Positions 8,909 through 17,003 of a stretch of 64,000 bases of DNA are shown here, piece by piece. The position numbers and the translations under genes were made by a program. Position 1 is the first letter of the stretch; every line of letters starts with the position of its first letter. Source of the DNA: an uncultured Muribaculaceae bacterium (GTDB lineage Bacteria > Bacteroidota > Bacteroidia > Bacteroidales > Muribaculaceae). The stretch is taken from the NCBI GenBank assembly GCA_910585285.1, contig CAJUDL010000004.1, positions 1-64,000 on the forward strand, read 5' to 3'. Below the pieces are notes generated by a model. The model made no database searches and was not told where the DNA came from. It saw nothing but the letters and a program-made list of their open reading frames with translations.

Positions 8909-8939
8909 AAACGGAGGGGCTATGCTTTCTCCGTTTTTT
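8909..8939 (+). terminator. Rho-independent terminator
   Basis: A perfect 8-bp stem AAACGGAG/CTCCGTTT (8909-8916 and 8929-8936) with a 12-nt loop and a run of T at its 3' side, 20 nt after the lipoprotein stop codon. Confidence 0.85.
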
Positions 8940-8948
8940 CGTTTATTT

Positions 8949-10028
8949 GCTTTCTCCGAATTTAAAGGAGTTATATCTGATGCCTTAAAAGCTAATGTTA
9001 CTAATGTTCTAATGTTAGAAAAAAAAGAGGATGTTGCAGATTTTTAACAATAGGACAATAGAACAATAGGACAATAGAACATTAGTCAATTCTCCGAATT
9101 AAAAGGAGTTGTCTCTGATGCCTTAAGCTAATGTTACTAATGTTCTAATGTTAGAAAAAAGGAGAGGTTGCAGATTTTTAACAATAGAACAATAGGACAA
9201 TAGAACATTAGTCAATTCTCCGAATTAAAAGGAGTTGTCTCTGATGCCTTAAGCTAATGTTACTAATGTTCTAATGTTAGAAAAAAGGAGGTCGCAGATT
9301 TTTAACCATAGAACAATAGGACAATAGAACAATAGTCAATTCTCCGAATTTAAAATAGTTGTCTCTGATGTCTTAAAAGCTAATGTTACTAATGTTCTAA
9401 TGTTAGAAAAAAGGAGGTTGCAGATTTTTAACAATAGAACAATAGTACAATAGAACAATAGTCAATTCTCCGAATTTAAAGGGGTTATACCTGATGCCTT
9501 AAAAGCTAATGTTACTAATGTTCTAATGTTAGAAAAAAGTAGGTCGCAGATTTTTAACAATAGAACAATAGTACAATAGAACAATAGTCAATTCTCCGAA
9601 TTTAAAGGAGTTATATCTGATGCCTTAAAAGCTAATGTTACTAATGTTCTAATGTTAGAAAAAAAGGAGGTTCTGATGTTCGAGTGGTTGTGACATTTCG
9701 CCTGATGGCTCGGCGACTTCGCAGGAGCTAAAGGATGTACTTTTTTAACAATAGAACAATAGGACAATAGCCAATTCTTCGAATTTAAAGGAGTTGCATA
9801 CAATGGCTTAAAAGCTAATGTTACTAATGTTCTAATGTTAGAAAAAAAGGAGGTTCTGATGTTCGAGTGGTTGTGACATTTCGCCTGATGGCTCGGCACC
9901 TTCGCAGGAGCGAAGCGACCTTCGGAGAATTCGAGTCAAACTTCGTCCCTTCGCGCCTAAATATTGAGCTGATTCAGGTTGTTGAGGCGTGTCAATTTTG
10001 TCTGTCGCAGTAGGATTTGATGAAATAA
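8949..10028. repeat. Mosaic repeat array 2 (seven units, mostly 126 bp)
   Basis: The landmark TCTCCGAATT (or TCTTCGAATT) recurs at 8952, 9091, 9217, 9341, 9467, 9593 and 9776, giving spacings of 139, 126, 124, 126, 126 and 183 bp. The short units lack the roughly 56-bp GC-rich module present in the long ones. Left arms hold three to five octamers AACAATAG, GACAATAG, TACAATAG or AACATTAG; right arms hold CTAATGTT octamers. The last unit and tail (to about 10028) match the end of array 1. It lies directly upstream of the Abi_2 gene. Confidence 0.85.
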
Positions 10029-10083
10029 AGATTCCTAAACCGGTCTTTTTCAGTGATTTTTTTTGATCTTTTCTTTCGAAAAA

Positions 10084-10115
10084 TTTGCAGGAATGAAATA
10101 AAAGCACTATCTTTG
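10084..10115 (+). promoter_or_regulatory. Bacteroidota-type promoter for the Abi_2 gene
   Basis: TTTG at 10084-10087 and TATCTTTG at 10108-10115, 20 bp apart, match the -33/-7 form of Bacteroidota promoters. The expected start site near 10122 leaves a leader of about 60 nt. Confidence 0.65.
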
Positions 10116-10125
10116 CATCGACAGT

Positions 10126-10163
10126 TTCCACCACGCCTCTTTTCAATGCGTACCAGGGTGGAA
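10126..10163 (+). ncRNA. Hairpin in the leader of the Abi_2 gene
   Basis: TTCCACC (10126-10132) pairs perfectly with GGTGGAA (10157-10163), and ACGC (10133-10136) pairs with GCGT (10148-10151) above it, leaving an 11-nt loop and a one-sided bulge ACCAG. It would begin within a few bases of the inferred transcript start. It could be an attenuator, a 5' stabiliser, or a small RNA partner of the toxin-like protein; only the structure is seen. Confidence 0.45.
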
Positions 10164-10183
10164 CTTTTGCTTTTTATACACTT

Positions 10184-11077
10184 ATGGATTATACAAAACA
10201 ACCATTGGATTATCCCCAGCTTCTTCAAATGCTGAAAAACCGGGGACTAATCATTAGTGATGATAATGATGCTTCTGAACATTTAAAAATCATGAGCTAT
10301 TTTCGTTTGGCGAATTACCTACGTCCGATGGAACAAGATAAGTCTACTCATGAGTTCAAACCGAACAGCCATTTCGACAATGCCGTCAATCTGTATTACT
10401 TTGACAAGAAACTGAGAGCTTTGCTGTTTACGGCTATACAAAGTTTTGAGATAGCTCTTCGCTCAAAACTCATTCATCATTTCTCAATGAGATATGGCTC
10501 TTTCTGGATAATGGACAGGAGTTTGTTTACTGATAAGAAAATTTTTACCGACTGCTCTATTCGTGTCCAGCAGGAAGTTTCCCGTTCAAAGGAGGATTTC
10601 ATCCAGGAGCATTTTGACAAATACTCCACTCCGATAATTCCGCCTGTTTGGAAGACCTTGGAAGTAGTTTCTTTCGGTACATTGTCACGCATCTTTTGCA
10701 ATTTGTCAGATAAAGGGATAAAAAAGAGAATCGCACGCGAGTTCAACCTACCGCAGCATAAGCTACTGGAAAGTTGGTGTAAATGTGCAGTTACTCTCCG
10801 CAATAATCTTGCTCATCATTCGAGAACATGGAATAGAGCATACCCAATCCAGCCACAGTTGCCGCAATCTCTAAATGGGGATTGGATAAATCCTGTTGGG
10901 GTTGCCAATAACCGGTTATATGCCCAGCTTTGTTGTCTTGCATATTTACAGGACGCAACTCATCCCGGAAATGACTTCAAACAACAGTTGAAATCGCTAT
11001 TGCAGGCTCATCCTAATGTTGATGTTACAGCAATGGGCTTTCCACCGGATTGGAGGAACGAGCCACTTTGGAAATAA
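10184..11077 (+). CDS. Abi_2 (AbiD/AbiF-type) HEPN-domain abortive-infection protein
   Basis: 297 residues, normal length for Abi_2. Helical throughout. The N-terminal QLLQMLKNRGLIISDDNDASEHLKIMSYFRL and the FDKKLRALLFTAIQSFEIALRSKL block (about 67-92) are family hallmarks. R206-N-N-L-A-H211 followed by HSRTWNR is the HEPN RNase motif (R-X4-H), intact here. Family members cause phage-abortive infection and are thought to cut RNA; some AbiF proteins are paired with a structured RNA. The upstream hairpin leader and separate promoter fit such a pairing but do not prove it. It lies between repeat arrays 2 and 3 at the end of the island. Confidence 0.88.
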   Translation: MDYTKQPLDYPQLLQMLKNRGLIISDDNDASEHLKIMSYFRLANYLRPMEQDKSTHEFKPNSHFDNAVNLYYFDKKLRALLFTAIQSFEIALRSKLIHHFSMRYGSFWIMDRSLFTDKKIFTDCSIRVQQEVSRSKEDFIQEHFDKYSTPIIPPVWKTLEVVSFGTLSRIFCNLSDKGIKKRIAREFNLPQHKLLESWCKCAVTLRNNLAHHSRTWNRAYPIQPQLPQSLNGDWINPVGVANNRLYAQLCCLAYLQDATHPGNDFKQQLKSLLQAHPNVDVTAMGFPPDWRNEPLWK

Positions 11078-11094
11078 TGCCATGCCATATATAA

Positions 11095-11118
11095 CATATG
11101 CTAAAACTATAGCATATG
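11095..11118 (+). terminator. Hairpin after the Abi_2 gene
   Basis: CATATGCTA (11095-11103) pairs perfectly with TAGCATATG (11110-11118) around a 6-nt loop, 17 nt after the stop codon. No T-run follows, so it is a weak terminator candidate. The rest of 11119-11258 holds a further small hairpin (GGTCG-TTTA-CGACC at 11164-11177) but no gene. Confidence 0.4.
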
Positions 11119-11258
11119 CCCCAAACAGTTTACATTACCGATTCGGGCTCTGTGTCTCCGTCAGGTCGTTTACGACCCTCAGTGCCTGATATTTTAGCAT
11201 TATTTTGTATCTAAACCTCTGGTCCTCTGCGTCTCTGTGTTATGATTTTGTGGCTAAC

Positions 11259-11705
11259 CTCGAAGAGATCGATTAATAGGTTTTATCCGGAGACTACTCG
11301 ATATCTCCTATGCCGTTCGACGCGAAGAGGTCTGTCCCCACACCGACCGGTTCGTTTCCTGCGGAAACTTCCGGTCGATGCGGGGTTATAATTATATGCC
11401 CTTCAAGGGCAGATGCGATATTTCGCCGAATGGCTCGGTGACTTAGCAGGAGCTAAAGGATGTACTTTTTTAACAATAGAACAATAGGACAATAGCTAAT
11501 TCTTCGAATTTAAAGGAGTTGCATATGATGGCTTAAAAGCTAATGTTACTAATGTTCTAATGTTAGAAAAAAGGAGGTTCTGGTGTTTGAGTGGTTGTGA
11601 CATTTCGCCGGAAGGCTCGGCGCCTTCGCAGGAGCGAAGCGACCTTGGGAAAATTCGGATCAAACTTCGCTCCTTCGCGCCTTGGCGTCTAAATATTAAG
11701 TCTTC
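11259..11705. repeat. Mosaic repeat array 3 (single unit)
   Basis: Has the same order as array 1: the leader CTCGAAGAGATCGATTAATA, the ACCCC-based hairpin with its inner GTTTCC/GGAAAC stem, the GCCGAATGGCTCGG hairpin, one octamer-arm unit (landmark TCTTCGAATT at 11501), the GC-rich module and the TAAATATT tail. It differs from array 1 mainly in having one unit instead of three. It ends about 135 bp before lepA. The remaining 11706-11839 shows no promoter I would defend. Confidence 0.85.
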
Positions 11706-11839
11706 TTTGCATTATCGGGGGAATGGTCGATAAGGGATAGTGGCTTATGCGACCCGGGTTATCGGCGGATGGTTGTAAATTCCATAATTTATGACTAATT
11801 TTGTGTTTGAATTTGTTTTAAGCAATTTCTTTGACATAG

Positions 11840-13627
11840 ATGAAGAATATAAGGAATTTCTGTATAATAGCTCATATAGACCATGGCAAGTCGACTTTGG
11901 CTGACCGTCTTCTCGAACGCACGAACACTGTGACGGGGAAGGATATGGAAGCTCAGGTGCTTGACGACATGGATCTCGAGCGTGAACGAGGAATAACAAT
12001 CAAGAGCCATGCAATCCAGATGGATTATGAGCTCAATGGCGAGAAATATACCCTGAATCTTATTGACACTCCGGGACACGTCGACTTCTCTTATGAGGTG
12101 TCACGTTCTATCGCTGCCTGTGAGGGTGCCCTACTGATTGTGGATGCCTCGCAGGGTATTCAGGCGCAGACGATTTCCAATCTATACATGGCTATCGACA
12201 ATGATCTGGAGATAATTCCCGTGATCAACAAGTGTGACCTGGACAGCGCCAAACCGGAGGAGGTGGAAGATCAGATAGTGGATCTGTTAGGTTGCGATTC
12301 CGAGGAGATTATTCGCGCCAGCGGCAAGACCGGTATGGGTGTGGATGAAATCCTGCAAGCTATTGTTGAGAGAGTGCCCGCACCGAAAGGAGATCCGGAG
12401 GCACCGCTACAAGCTCTTATTTTCGATTCCGTGTTTAATCCTTTCCGCGGCATTATCGCCTATTACAAGATTGTGAACGGCACAATCCGCACAGACGATT
12501 TCGTGAAGTTCGTATCTACCGGCAAGGAATATCATGCCGACGAGATCGGTGTGCTGAAACTTGATATGGCTCCCCGTAAAGAGCTGTCGGCAGGTAATGT
12601 CGGCTACATCATCTCCGGTATAAAAAGTTCGAAGGAGGTGAAGGTCGGTGACACCATCACGCACGTGAACCGTCCCTGCGACAAGGCGATAGCCGGTTTC
12701 GAGGAGGTGAAACCGATGGTCTTCGCCGGTGTTTATCCTATCGAAACAGAGGATTTCGAGAATCTTCGTGCCTCGCTTGAGAAATTGCAGCTCAATGATG
12801 CTTCTCTGACATTCCAGCCGGAATCGTCGGCAGCGTTAGGTTTCGGTTTCCGTTGCGGCTTCCTTGGTCTGCTGCACATGGAGATTGTGCAGGAGCGTCT
12901 CGGAAGAGAGTTTGACATGGATGTCATCACCACCGTGCCCAACGTTTCCTATCTCGTTTACGACAAAAAGGGAAACAAGACAGAGGTGCATAACCCGTCA
13001 GGACTCCCGGAGGCAACACTTATCGATCATATCGAAGAGCCGTATATCCGCGCCACTATCATCACGCAAGCCGATTTCATCGGTCCGATAATGACGCTGT
13101 GTCTCGGCAAACGCGGAGAACTCGTGAAACAGGAATATATATCGGGCAACCGTATGGAGCTGACTTTCGATATGCCGCTTGGCGAGATCGTGATAGATTT
13201 CTACGACAAGCTGAAATCCATCTCCAAAGGTTATGCATCATTCGATTATCATATCCACGATTATAGGGAATCCAAACTTGTGAAACTGGATATCCTTCTC
13301 AACGGAGAGAGCGTGGATGCGCTTTCCACGCTGACGCATGAGGCGAATGCAGTGAGATTCGGTCGCCGCATGTGTGAGAAGCTTAAGGAACTGATCCCTC
13401 GCCAGCAGTTTGACATCGCAATTCAGGCAGCAATCGGTGCCAAGATCATAGCTCGCGAAACGATCAAGGCTGTGCGTAAGGATGTGACTGCGAAGTGTTA
13501 CGGCGGTGACATTTCCCGTAAACGCAAACTACTTGAGAAGCAGAAAGCCGGTAAAAAGCGAATGAAGCAGATCGGTTCTGTAGAGGTGCCTCAGAAAGCT
13601 TTCCTCGCAGTTTTGAAACTTGATTAA
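11840..13627 (+). CDS. lepA: Elongation factor 4 (LepA), ribosomal back-translocase GTPase
   Basis: 595 residues, the standard length. G1 AHIDHGKST (about 11-19), switch region RERGITIKS, G3 DTPGHVDF and G4 NKCD are all intact. After the EF-Tu-like domains comes the LepA-specific C-terminal domain, with the conserved FDYHIHDYRES and RKRKLLEKQKAGKKRMK segments. It binds ribosomes and uses GTP to remodel stalled complexes. It marks the return to core chromosome after the accessory island. A strong palindrome follows the stop codon. Confidence 0.98.
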   Translation: MKNIRNFCIIAHIDHGKSTLADRLLERTNTVTGKDMEAQVLDDMDLERERGITIKSHAIQMDYELNGEKYTLNLIDTPGHVDFSYEVSRSIAACEGALLIVDASQGIQAQTISNLYMAIDNDLEIIPVINKCDLDSAKPEEVEDQIVDLLGCDSEEIIRASGKTGMGVDEILQAIVERVPAPKGDPEAPLQALIFDSVFNPFRGIIAYYKIVNGTIRTDDFVKFVSTGKEYHADEIGVLKLDMAPRKELSAGNVGYIISGIKSSKEVKVGDTITHVNRPCDKAIAGFEEVKPMVFAGVYPIETEDFENLRASLEKLQLNDASLTFQPESSAALGFGFRCGFLGLLHMEIVQERLGREFDMDVITTVPNVSYLVYDKKGNKTEVHNPSGLPEATLIDHIEEPYIRATIITQADFIGPIMTLCLGKRGELVKQEYISGNRMELTFDMPLGEIVIDFYDKLKSISKGYASFDYHIHDYRESKLVKLDILLNGESVDALSTLTHEANAVRFGRRMCEKLKELIPRQQFDIAIQAAIGAKIIARETIKAVRKDVTAKCYGGDISRKRKLLEKQKAGKKRMKQIGSVEVPQKAFLAVLKLD

Positions 13628-13647
13628 TAAAAACAGTCAAATAATTG

Positions 13648-13686
13648 TTATAGCTATAAAGACTCTAGCAGTCTTTATAGCTATAA
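13648..13686. terminator. Perfect 17-bp inverted repeat after lepA
   Basis: TTATAGCTATAAAGACT (13648-13664) and its exact reverse complement (13670-13686) flank the 5-nt loop CTAGC, 21 nt after the lepA stop and 18 nt before the next start codon. There is no strong T-run. It probably ends or processes the lepA transcript, or insulates the next gene. Confidence 0.55.
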
Positions 13687-13704
13687 TTTAATGTAAACAC
13701 GATT

Positions 13705-14181
13705 ATGAATATTGGTGATAAATTCCCTGATGTACTCGGCGTTGACGCCGAAGGTAAAGAAGTTAAATTGTCGGATTATCCCGGCAAGCGTTTTATAATC
13801 TACTTTTATCCGAAAGACAACACCCCCGGTTGCACTGCCGAGGCTTGCAATTTCCGTGATAATTATTCTATCTTCGAGAAGATGGGATATCAGATTATCG
13901 GAGTGAGCAAAGATTCTCCCGAGAGTCATAATAAATTTGCAGCCAAGTTTGCATTGCGCTTTCCCCTCGTTGCTGATACAGAGCATGCGCTCTGCGAATT
14001 GGCGGGAGTTTGGCAAAAGAAAAAGATGGCAGGAAGAGAATATATGGGCATCGTGCGCACCACTTTCGTGACAGATGAGAATGGTGTGGTGACCGATGTG
14101 ATAGAGAAAGTTAAGACCAAAGAGGCTTCCGAACAGCTCTTCTCCATCCTCGACAATCGTTTCAACCCGAATCCAGCGTAA
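13705..14181 (+). CDS. bcp: Thioredoxin-dependent thiol peroxidase, Bcp/PrxQ type
   Basis: 158 residues, cytoplasmic, full length. Peroxidatic Cys43 sits in PGCTAEAC, with the resolving Cys48 five residues later, the PrxQ/Bcp pattern. The downstream GVSKDSPESHNKF and LADTEHALCELAGV-like region are family features. It reduces hydrogen and organic peroxides using thioredoxin. It follows lepA after a hairpin and precedes nhaA in the same direction; co-transcription is uncertain because of an AT-rich repeat spacer. Confidence 0.95.
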   Translation: MNIGDKFPDVLGVDAEGKEVKLSDYPGKRFIIYFYPKDNTPGCTAEACNFRDNYSIFEKMGYQIIGVSKDSPESHNKFAAKFALRFPLVADTEHALCELAGVWQKKKMAGREYMGIVRTTFVTDENGVVTDVIEKVKTKEASEQLFSILDNRFNPNPA

Positions 14182-14231
14182 ATAATGTTAAATTTTAAAT
14201 GTTAAATGTTTAATTATTTGAGATATAAAAC

Positions 14232-14266
14232 ATTTCACATTTTACATTTCACATTTCACATTTCAC
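14232..14266. repeat. ATTTCAC heptamer tandem repeat
   Basis: Five head-to-tail 7-bp units (ATTTCAC, with one ATTTTAC) lie in the spacer between bcp and nhaA. Simple AT-rich satellites of this kind are common in Bacteroidota spacers. Confidence 0.7.
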
Positions 14267-14297
14267 ATTATTTATTGTCCATTAAACCTTACACAAC

Positions 14298-15659
14298 GTG
14301 GCTTCTGTATTTTTTACTGCGCAAAAGACCATAAAGAATTATGCTAACGGTGGCAATGTGCTTATCTTTGCCACTGTCATGGCATTGCTTGTGGTGAATC
14401 TCCCTTTCACGAGACCTATCTATGAGTCGATATGGCTCAATGAGGTCGAACTGAGGGTGGGGGATTTCAATCTTTTCAGCCATCACGGACAGCCGATGTC
14501 CATTATGGCATTCATCAACGATGCTCTGATGGCTCTGTTCTTTTTCTCCGTGGGATTGGAGATCAAGCGCGAAGTGTTGGTCGGAGAGTTGTCGTCATTC
14601 CGCAACGCATTGCTGCCGATTGTGGCGGCTATCGGCGGAATGTGCGTTCCGGTGCTGATATATTATCTTATGGCTAAAGGCACTCCCTATGCCGGCGGTG
14701 CTGCAATTCCGATGGCTACCGACATCGCATTCTCTTTGGGTGTGCTTGCCATGCTCGGCAATCGTGTGCCCATCGGTCTGAAGGTCTTCCTGACCACCTT
14801 GGCTGTGGTTGACGACATCGGTGGTATTCTTGTTATTGCCATATTCTATAGCACGCATATCGACTATATGCTCCTGCTTTATGCCGCAGCATGTCTGTTG
14901 CTCCTTTTCTTGGGAGGGAAAGCCGGTATTCAGTCAAAGATGTTCTATGTATTCTTGGGAGCGTTCGTATGGTTCTGCTTCCTGAATGCGGGAATACATC
15001 CCACGATTGCCGGAGTGTTGGTTGCATTCTGTGTGCCAGCCAAACCGGTTTTCGCTCCCAAGAAATACATTCAGACCATCCGAAAGAACATATCCTTCTT
15101 CGCTCATGAAAATGACGAGAACCTTAATTCCCGCACCATCCTGAGCAAAGAGCAGATGAATCAGCTGAAAGAGATAGAGTCAGCATCAGATAAGGTTATT
15201 TCGCCTCTTCAGGATATGGAAGACACCCTCCATCCGTTGGTGAACTATATCATAGTGCCTCTGTTCGCTTTTGCGAATGCAGGGATATTCTTCGGTGACA
15301 TGGAGATCAGCCAGCTCTTCCATGGCATAGCTCCGGCTATCATCGTGAGTCTTATTGGGGGTAAGTTTTTAGGGATATTCCTCTTTGCGGCGGCATGTAT
15401 TCTTCTGAAGTGGGCACCTATGCCAGAAGGCACCAATTGGGGAAGTCTTGCATCTGTGTCGCTCCTCGGTGGAATCGGTTTTACGGTGTCGCTATTTATA
15501 GCCACTCTTTCTTTCGGTGCCGGCGATCCGATATCCTCGCAATTGCTTAACGATTCCAAACTCGGCATCCTTGTCGGTTCGCTACTTGCCGGTATTCTCG
15601 GATGGGTAGCTCTTCATTTCACATTACCGAAGAAAGCCGATGCTGAAGCGGGTGATTGA
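14298..15659 (+). CDS. nhaA: Na+/H+ antiporter NhaA
   Basis: 453 residues with about 11-12 membrane helices. Conserved NhaA segments include FFSVGLEIKRE, PMATDIAFSLGVLA and the ion-binding pair D172-D173 in TLAVVDDIGGI. It exchanges internal Na+ for protons and maintains pH and sodium balance. The start is GTG 14298; no in-frame ATG gives a complete first helix. A central cytoplasmic stretch with about 60 charged residues (LNSRTILSKEQMNQLKEIESASDK) is longer than in the E. coli protein. Its last 36 nt overlap the 3' end of the histidine kinase gene on the opposite strand. Confidence 0.95.
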   Translation: MASVFFTAQKTIKNYANGGNVLIFATVMALLVVNLPFTRPIYESIWLNEVELRVGDFNLFSHHGQPMSIMAFINDALMALFFFSVGLEIKREVLVGELSSFRNALLPIVAAIGGMCVPVLIYYLMAKGTPYAGGAAIPMATDIAFSLGVLAMLGNRVPIGLKVFLTTLAVVDDIGGILVIAIFYSTHIDYMLLLYAAACLLLLFLGGKAGIQSKMFYVFLGAFVWFCFLNAGIHPTIAGVLVAFCVPAKPVFAPKKYIQTIRKNISFFAHENDENLNSRTILSKEQMNQLKEIESASDKVISPLQDMEDTLHPLVNYIIVPLFAFANAGIFFGDMEISQLFHGIAPAIIVSLIGGKFLGIFLFAAACILLKWAPMPEGTNWGSLASVSLLGGIGFTVSLFIATLSFGAGDPISSQLLNDSKLGILVGSLLAGILGWVALHFTLPKKADAEAGD

Positions 15660-16961
15660 GTCATCGTCCGTGCGGAGTTTAAATGAACAGTTGTGTTTCC
15701 GCAACACGTCAGATACAAGAGTCAGGCCGAGTCCTCGTCCTGACTTTTTTGTTGAATAGAACGGACTGAAAAGGTGAGAAGCCGTCTCTGCCGAGATCGG
15801 TTCTCCGTCGTTGGCTATGGTCAGATGCACGCCCGAATCATCTTTCTCTGTAACGATCCGGATATGCCCGGCTACACCGTTCCGGTTTTCATTGGCTATC
15901 CTTTCAAGAATGCCCTCAACAGCATTCTTGACGATATTCACGATTGCCTGCTGGAGAAGTGTCATGTCCGCATTGATAATTTTTCTATCTTTTTCACCGG
16001 AAGGGATTGCATTCTCATTGTTGAAAGAAATCTCAACCGATTCAGGAGCCATCAGGCGCAGGAACGGAAGCATTTTTGTAATCTCATTGTCGATGTTGAC
16101 GCGTGAGAACACAGGTTCGGGAATGCGGGCAAGATCTGCGAAAGAATCAATGAAACCACACATCATCTCGCATCGCTCGCGGCAGCTTTCGATAGTGTCG
16201 CAAAGATCGCTGTCCTCACTCGTTTCATCCGCAAGTGTCTCCAATATAGACTGAACGCTTCCCATCGTGTTGTTGACCTCGTGAGAAATCATGCGTATCA
16301 CTTTTTCGTAGGCTTCCTTCTCGGCGATGCGAAGTTCATCTGTAAGACTTTCCACAAGATAGAAATGACGTCGGAATCCCTCCTGAATAAACCAGAGGTG
16401 ATATAACTTGAACATACGCGATTCATCCTGTCTTATGACCTTGTTCTCCCCAGGCTGAAGGGAGAGGAGGGACTTAACCATTGTTGTGTCAACCTCCTTG
16501 AGTGGCTTCCCCGTAATTATATCCTTTCCTGCAATTTCGGAAATTTTTAGGAAAGCATCATTCACCATTGTCACTTTCCCTTCGAGATTGAGGAGTATAA
16601 TCCCCATTGGAGAGGCATCGATGAGTAGACGCAGAAAGGTGTCTTGTTCGCGAAGACGCAGCCGCTCGTTTTTCAAGCGTGTGATAAGATCATTGAAAAG
16701 AGCCACTATCTTGTCGGCTCCAGGTTCATGAACCTTTACCAGACGGTTGTTGAAATCCTGCGCAGCTAAAAGTTCCAGACCTCTTCGGGCAGCTGTGACG
16801 GATTTCACGACACTGTGATAGAGGAGCACGCACATAATAAGAGAAGTTCCGCCAATCCCGACGATATACCATCTTGCGCTTTCCCCTCCGGTTGCAAACG
16901 CTAAAACCGAGAGGACCATAATCAGGATTACTAAAAAGCTTAAAAGATATTTTGGTTTCAT
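15624..16961 (-). CDS. Sensor histidine kinase, NtrY/AtoS-like
   Basis: 445 residues from the ATG at 16961; a TTG two codons upstream also extends the frame. Two membrane helices (about 5-24 and 31-49) are joined by only a few residues, so there is no periplasmic sensor domain. A HAMP-like linker follows, then a PAS domain (about 105-195), a dimerisation domain with the phospho-acceptor His227 in RMISHEVNNTMGS, and a HATPase domain with the N-box IVNIVKNAVE, and GRGLGLTLVSD. It probably phosphorylates the NtrC-type regulator encoded 42 nt upstream. It is the last gene of the seven-gene unit. Sensing must be within the membrane or by the PAS domain. Confidence 0.92.
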   Translation of the reverse strand: MKPKYLLSFLVILIMVLSVLAFATGGESARWYIVGIGGTSLIMCVLLYHSVVKSVTAARRGLELLAAQDFNNRLVKVHEPGADKIVALFNDLITRLKNERLRLREQDTFLRLLIDASPMGIILLNLEGKVTMVNDAFLKISEIAGKDIITGKPLKEVDTTMVKSLLSLQPGENKVIRQDESRMFKLYHLWFIQEGFRRHFYLVESLTDELRIAEKEAYEKVIRMISHEVNNTMGSVQSILETLADETSEDSDLCDTIESCRERCEMMCGFIDSFADLARIPEPVFSRVNIDNEITKMLPFLRLMAPESVEISFNNENAIPSGEKDRKIINADMTLLQQAIVNIVKNAVEGILERIANENRNGVAGHIRIVTEKDDSGVHLTIANDGEPISAETASHLFSPFYSTKKSGRGLGLTLVSDVLRKHNCSFKLRTDDDSITRFSIGFLR

Positions 16962-17003
16962 GATCAATTATATCGCATGCTTATTGGTTGCTGCGGGATT
17001 GTA

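Noticed and set aside
8949..9850. CRISPR-like array
   Set aside because: The spacing is regular, but units of 126-183 bp repeat along their whole length with no unique spacers, and there are no cas genes.
11161..11190. Cloverleaf-like folding suggestive of a tRNA
   Set aside because: Only small stems (GGTCG/CGACC inside TCAGG/CCTGA) are present; there is no anticodon arm, T-arm consensus or acceptor stem.
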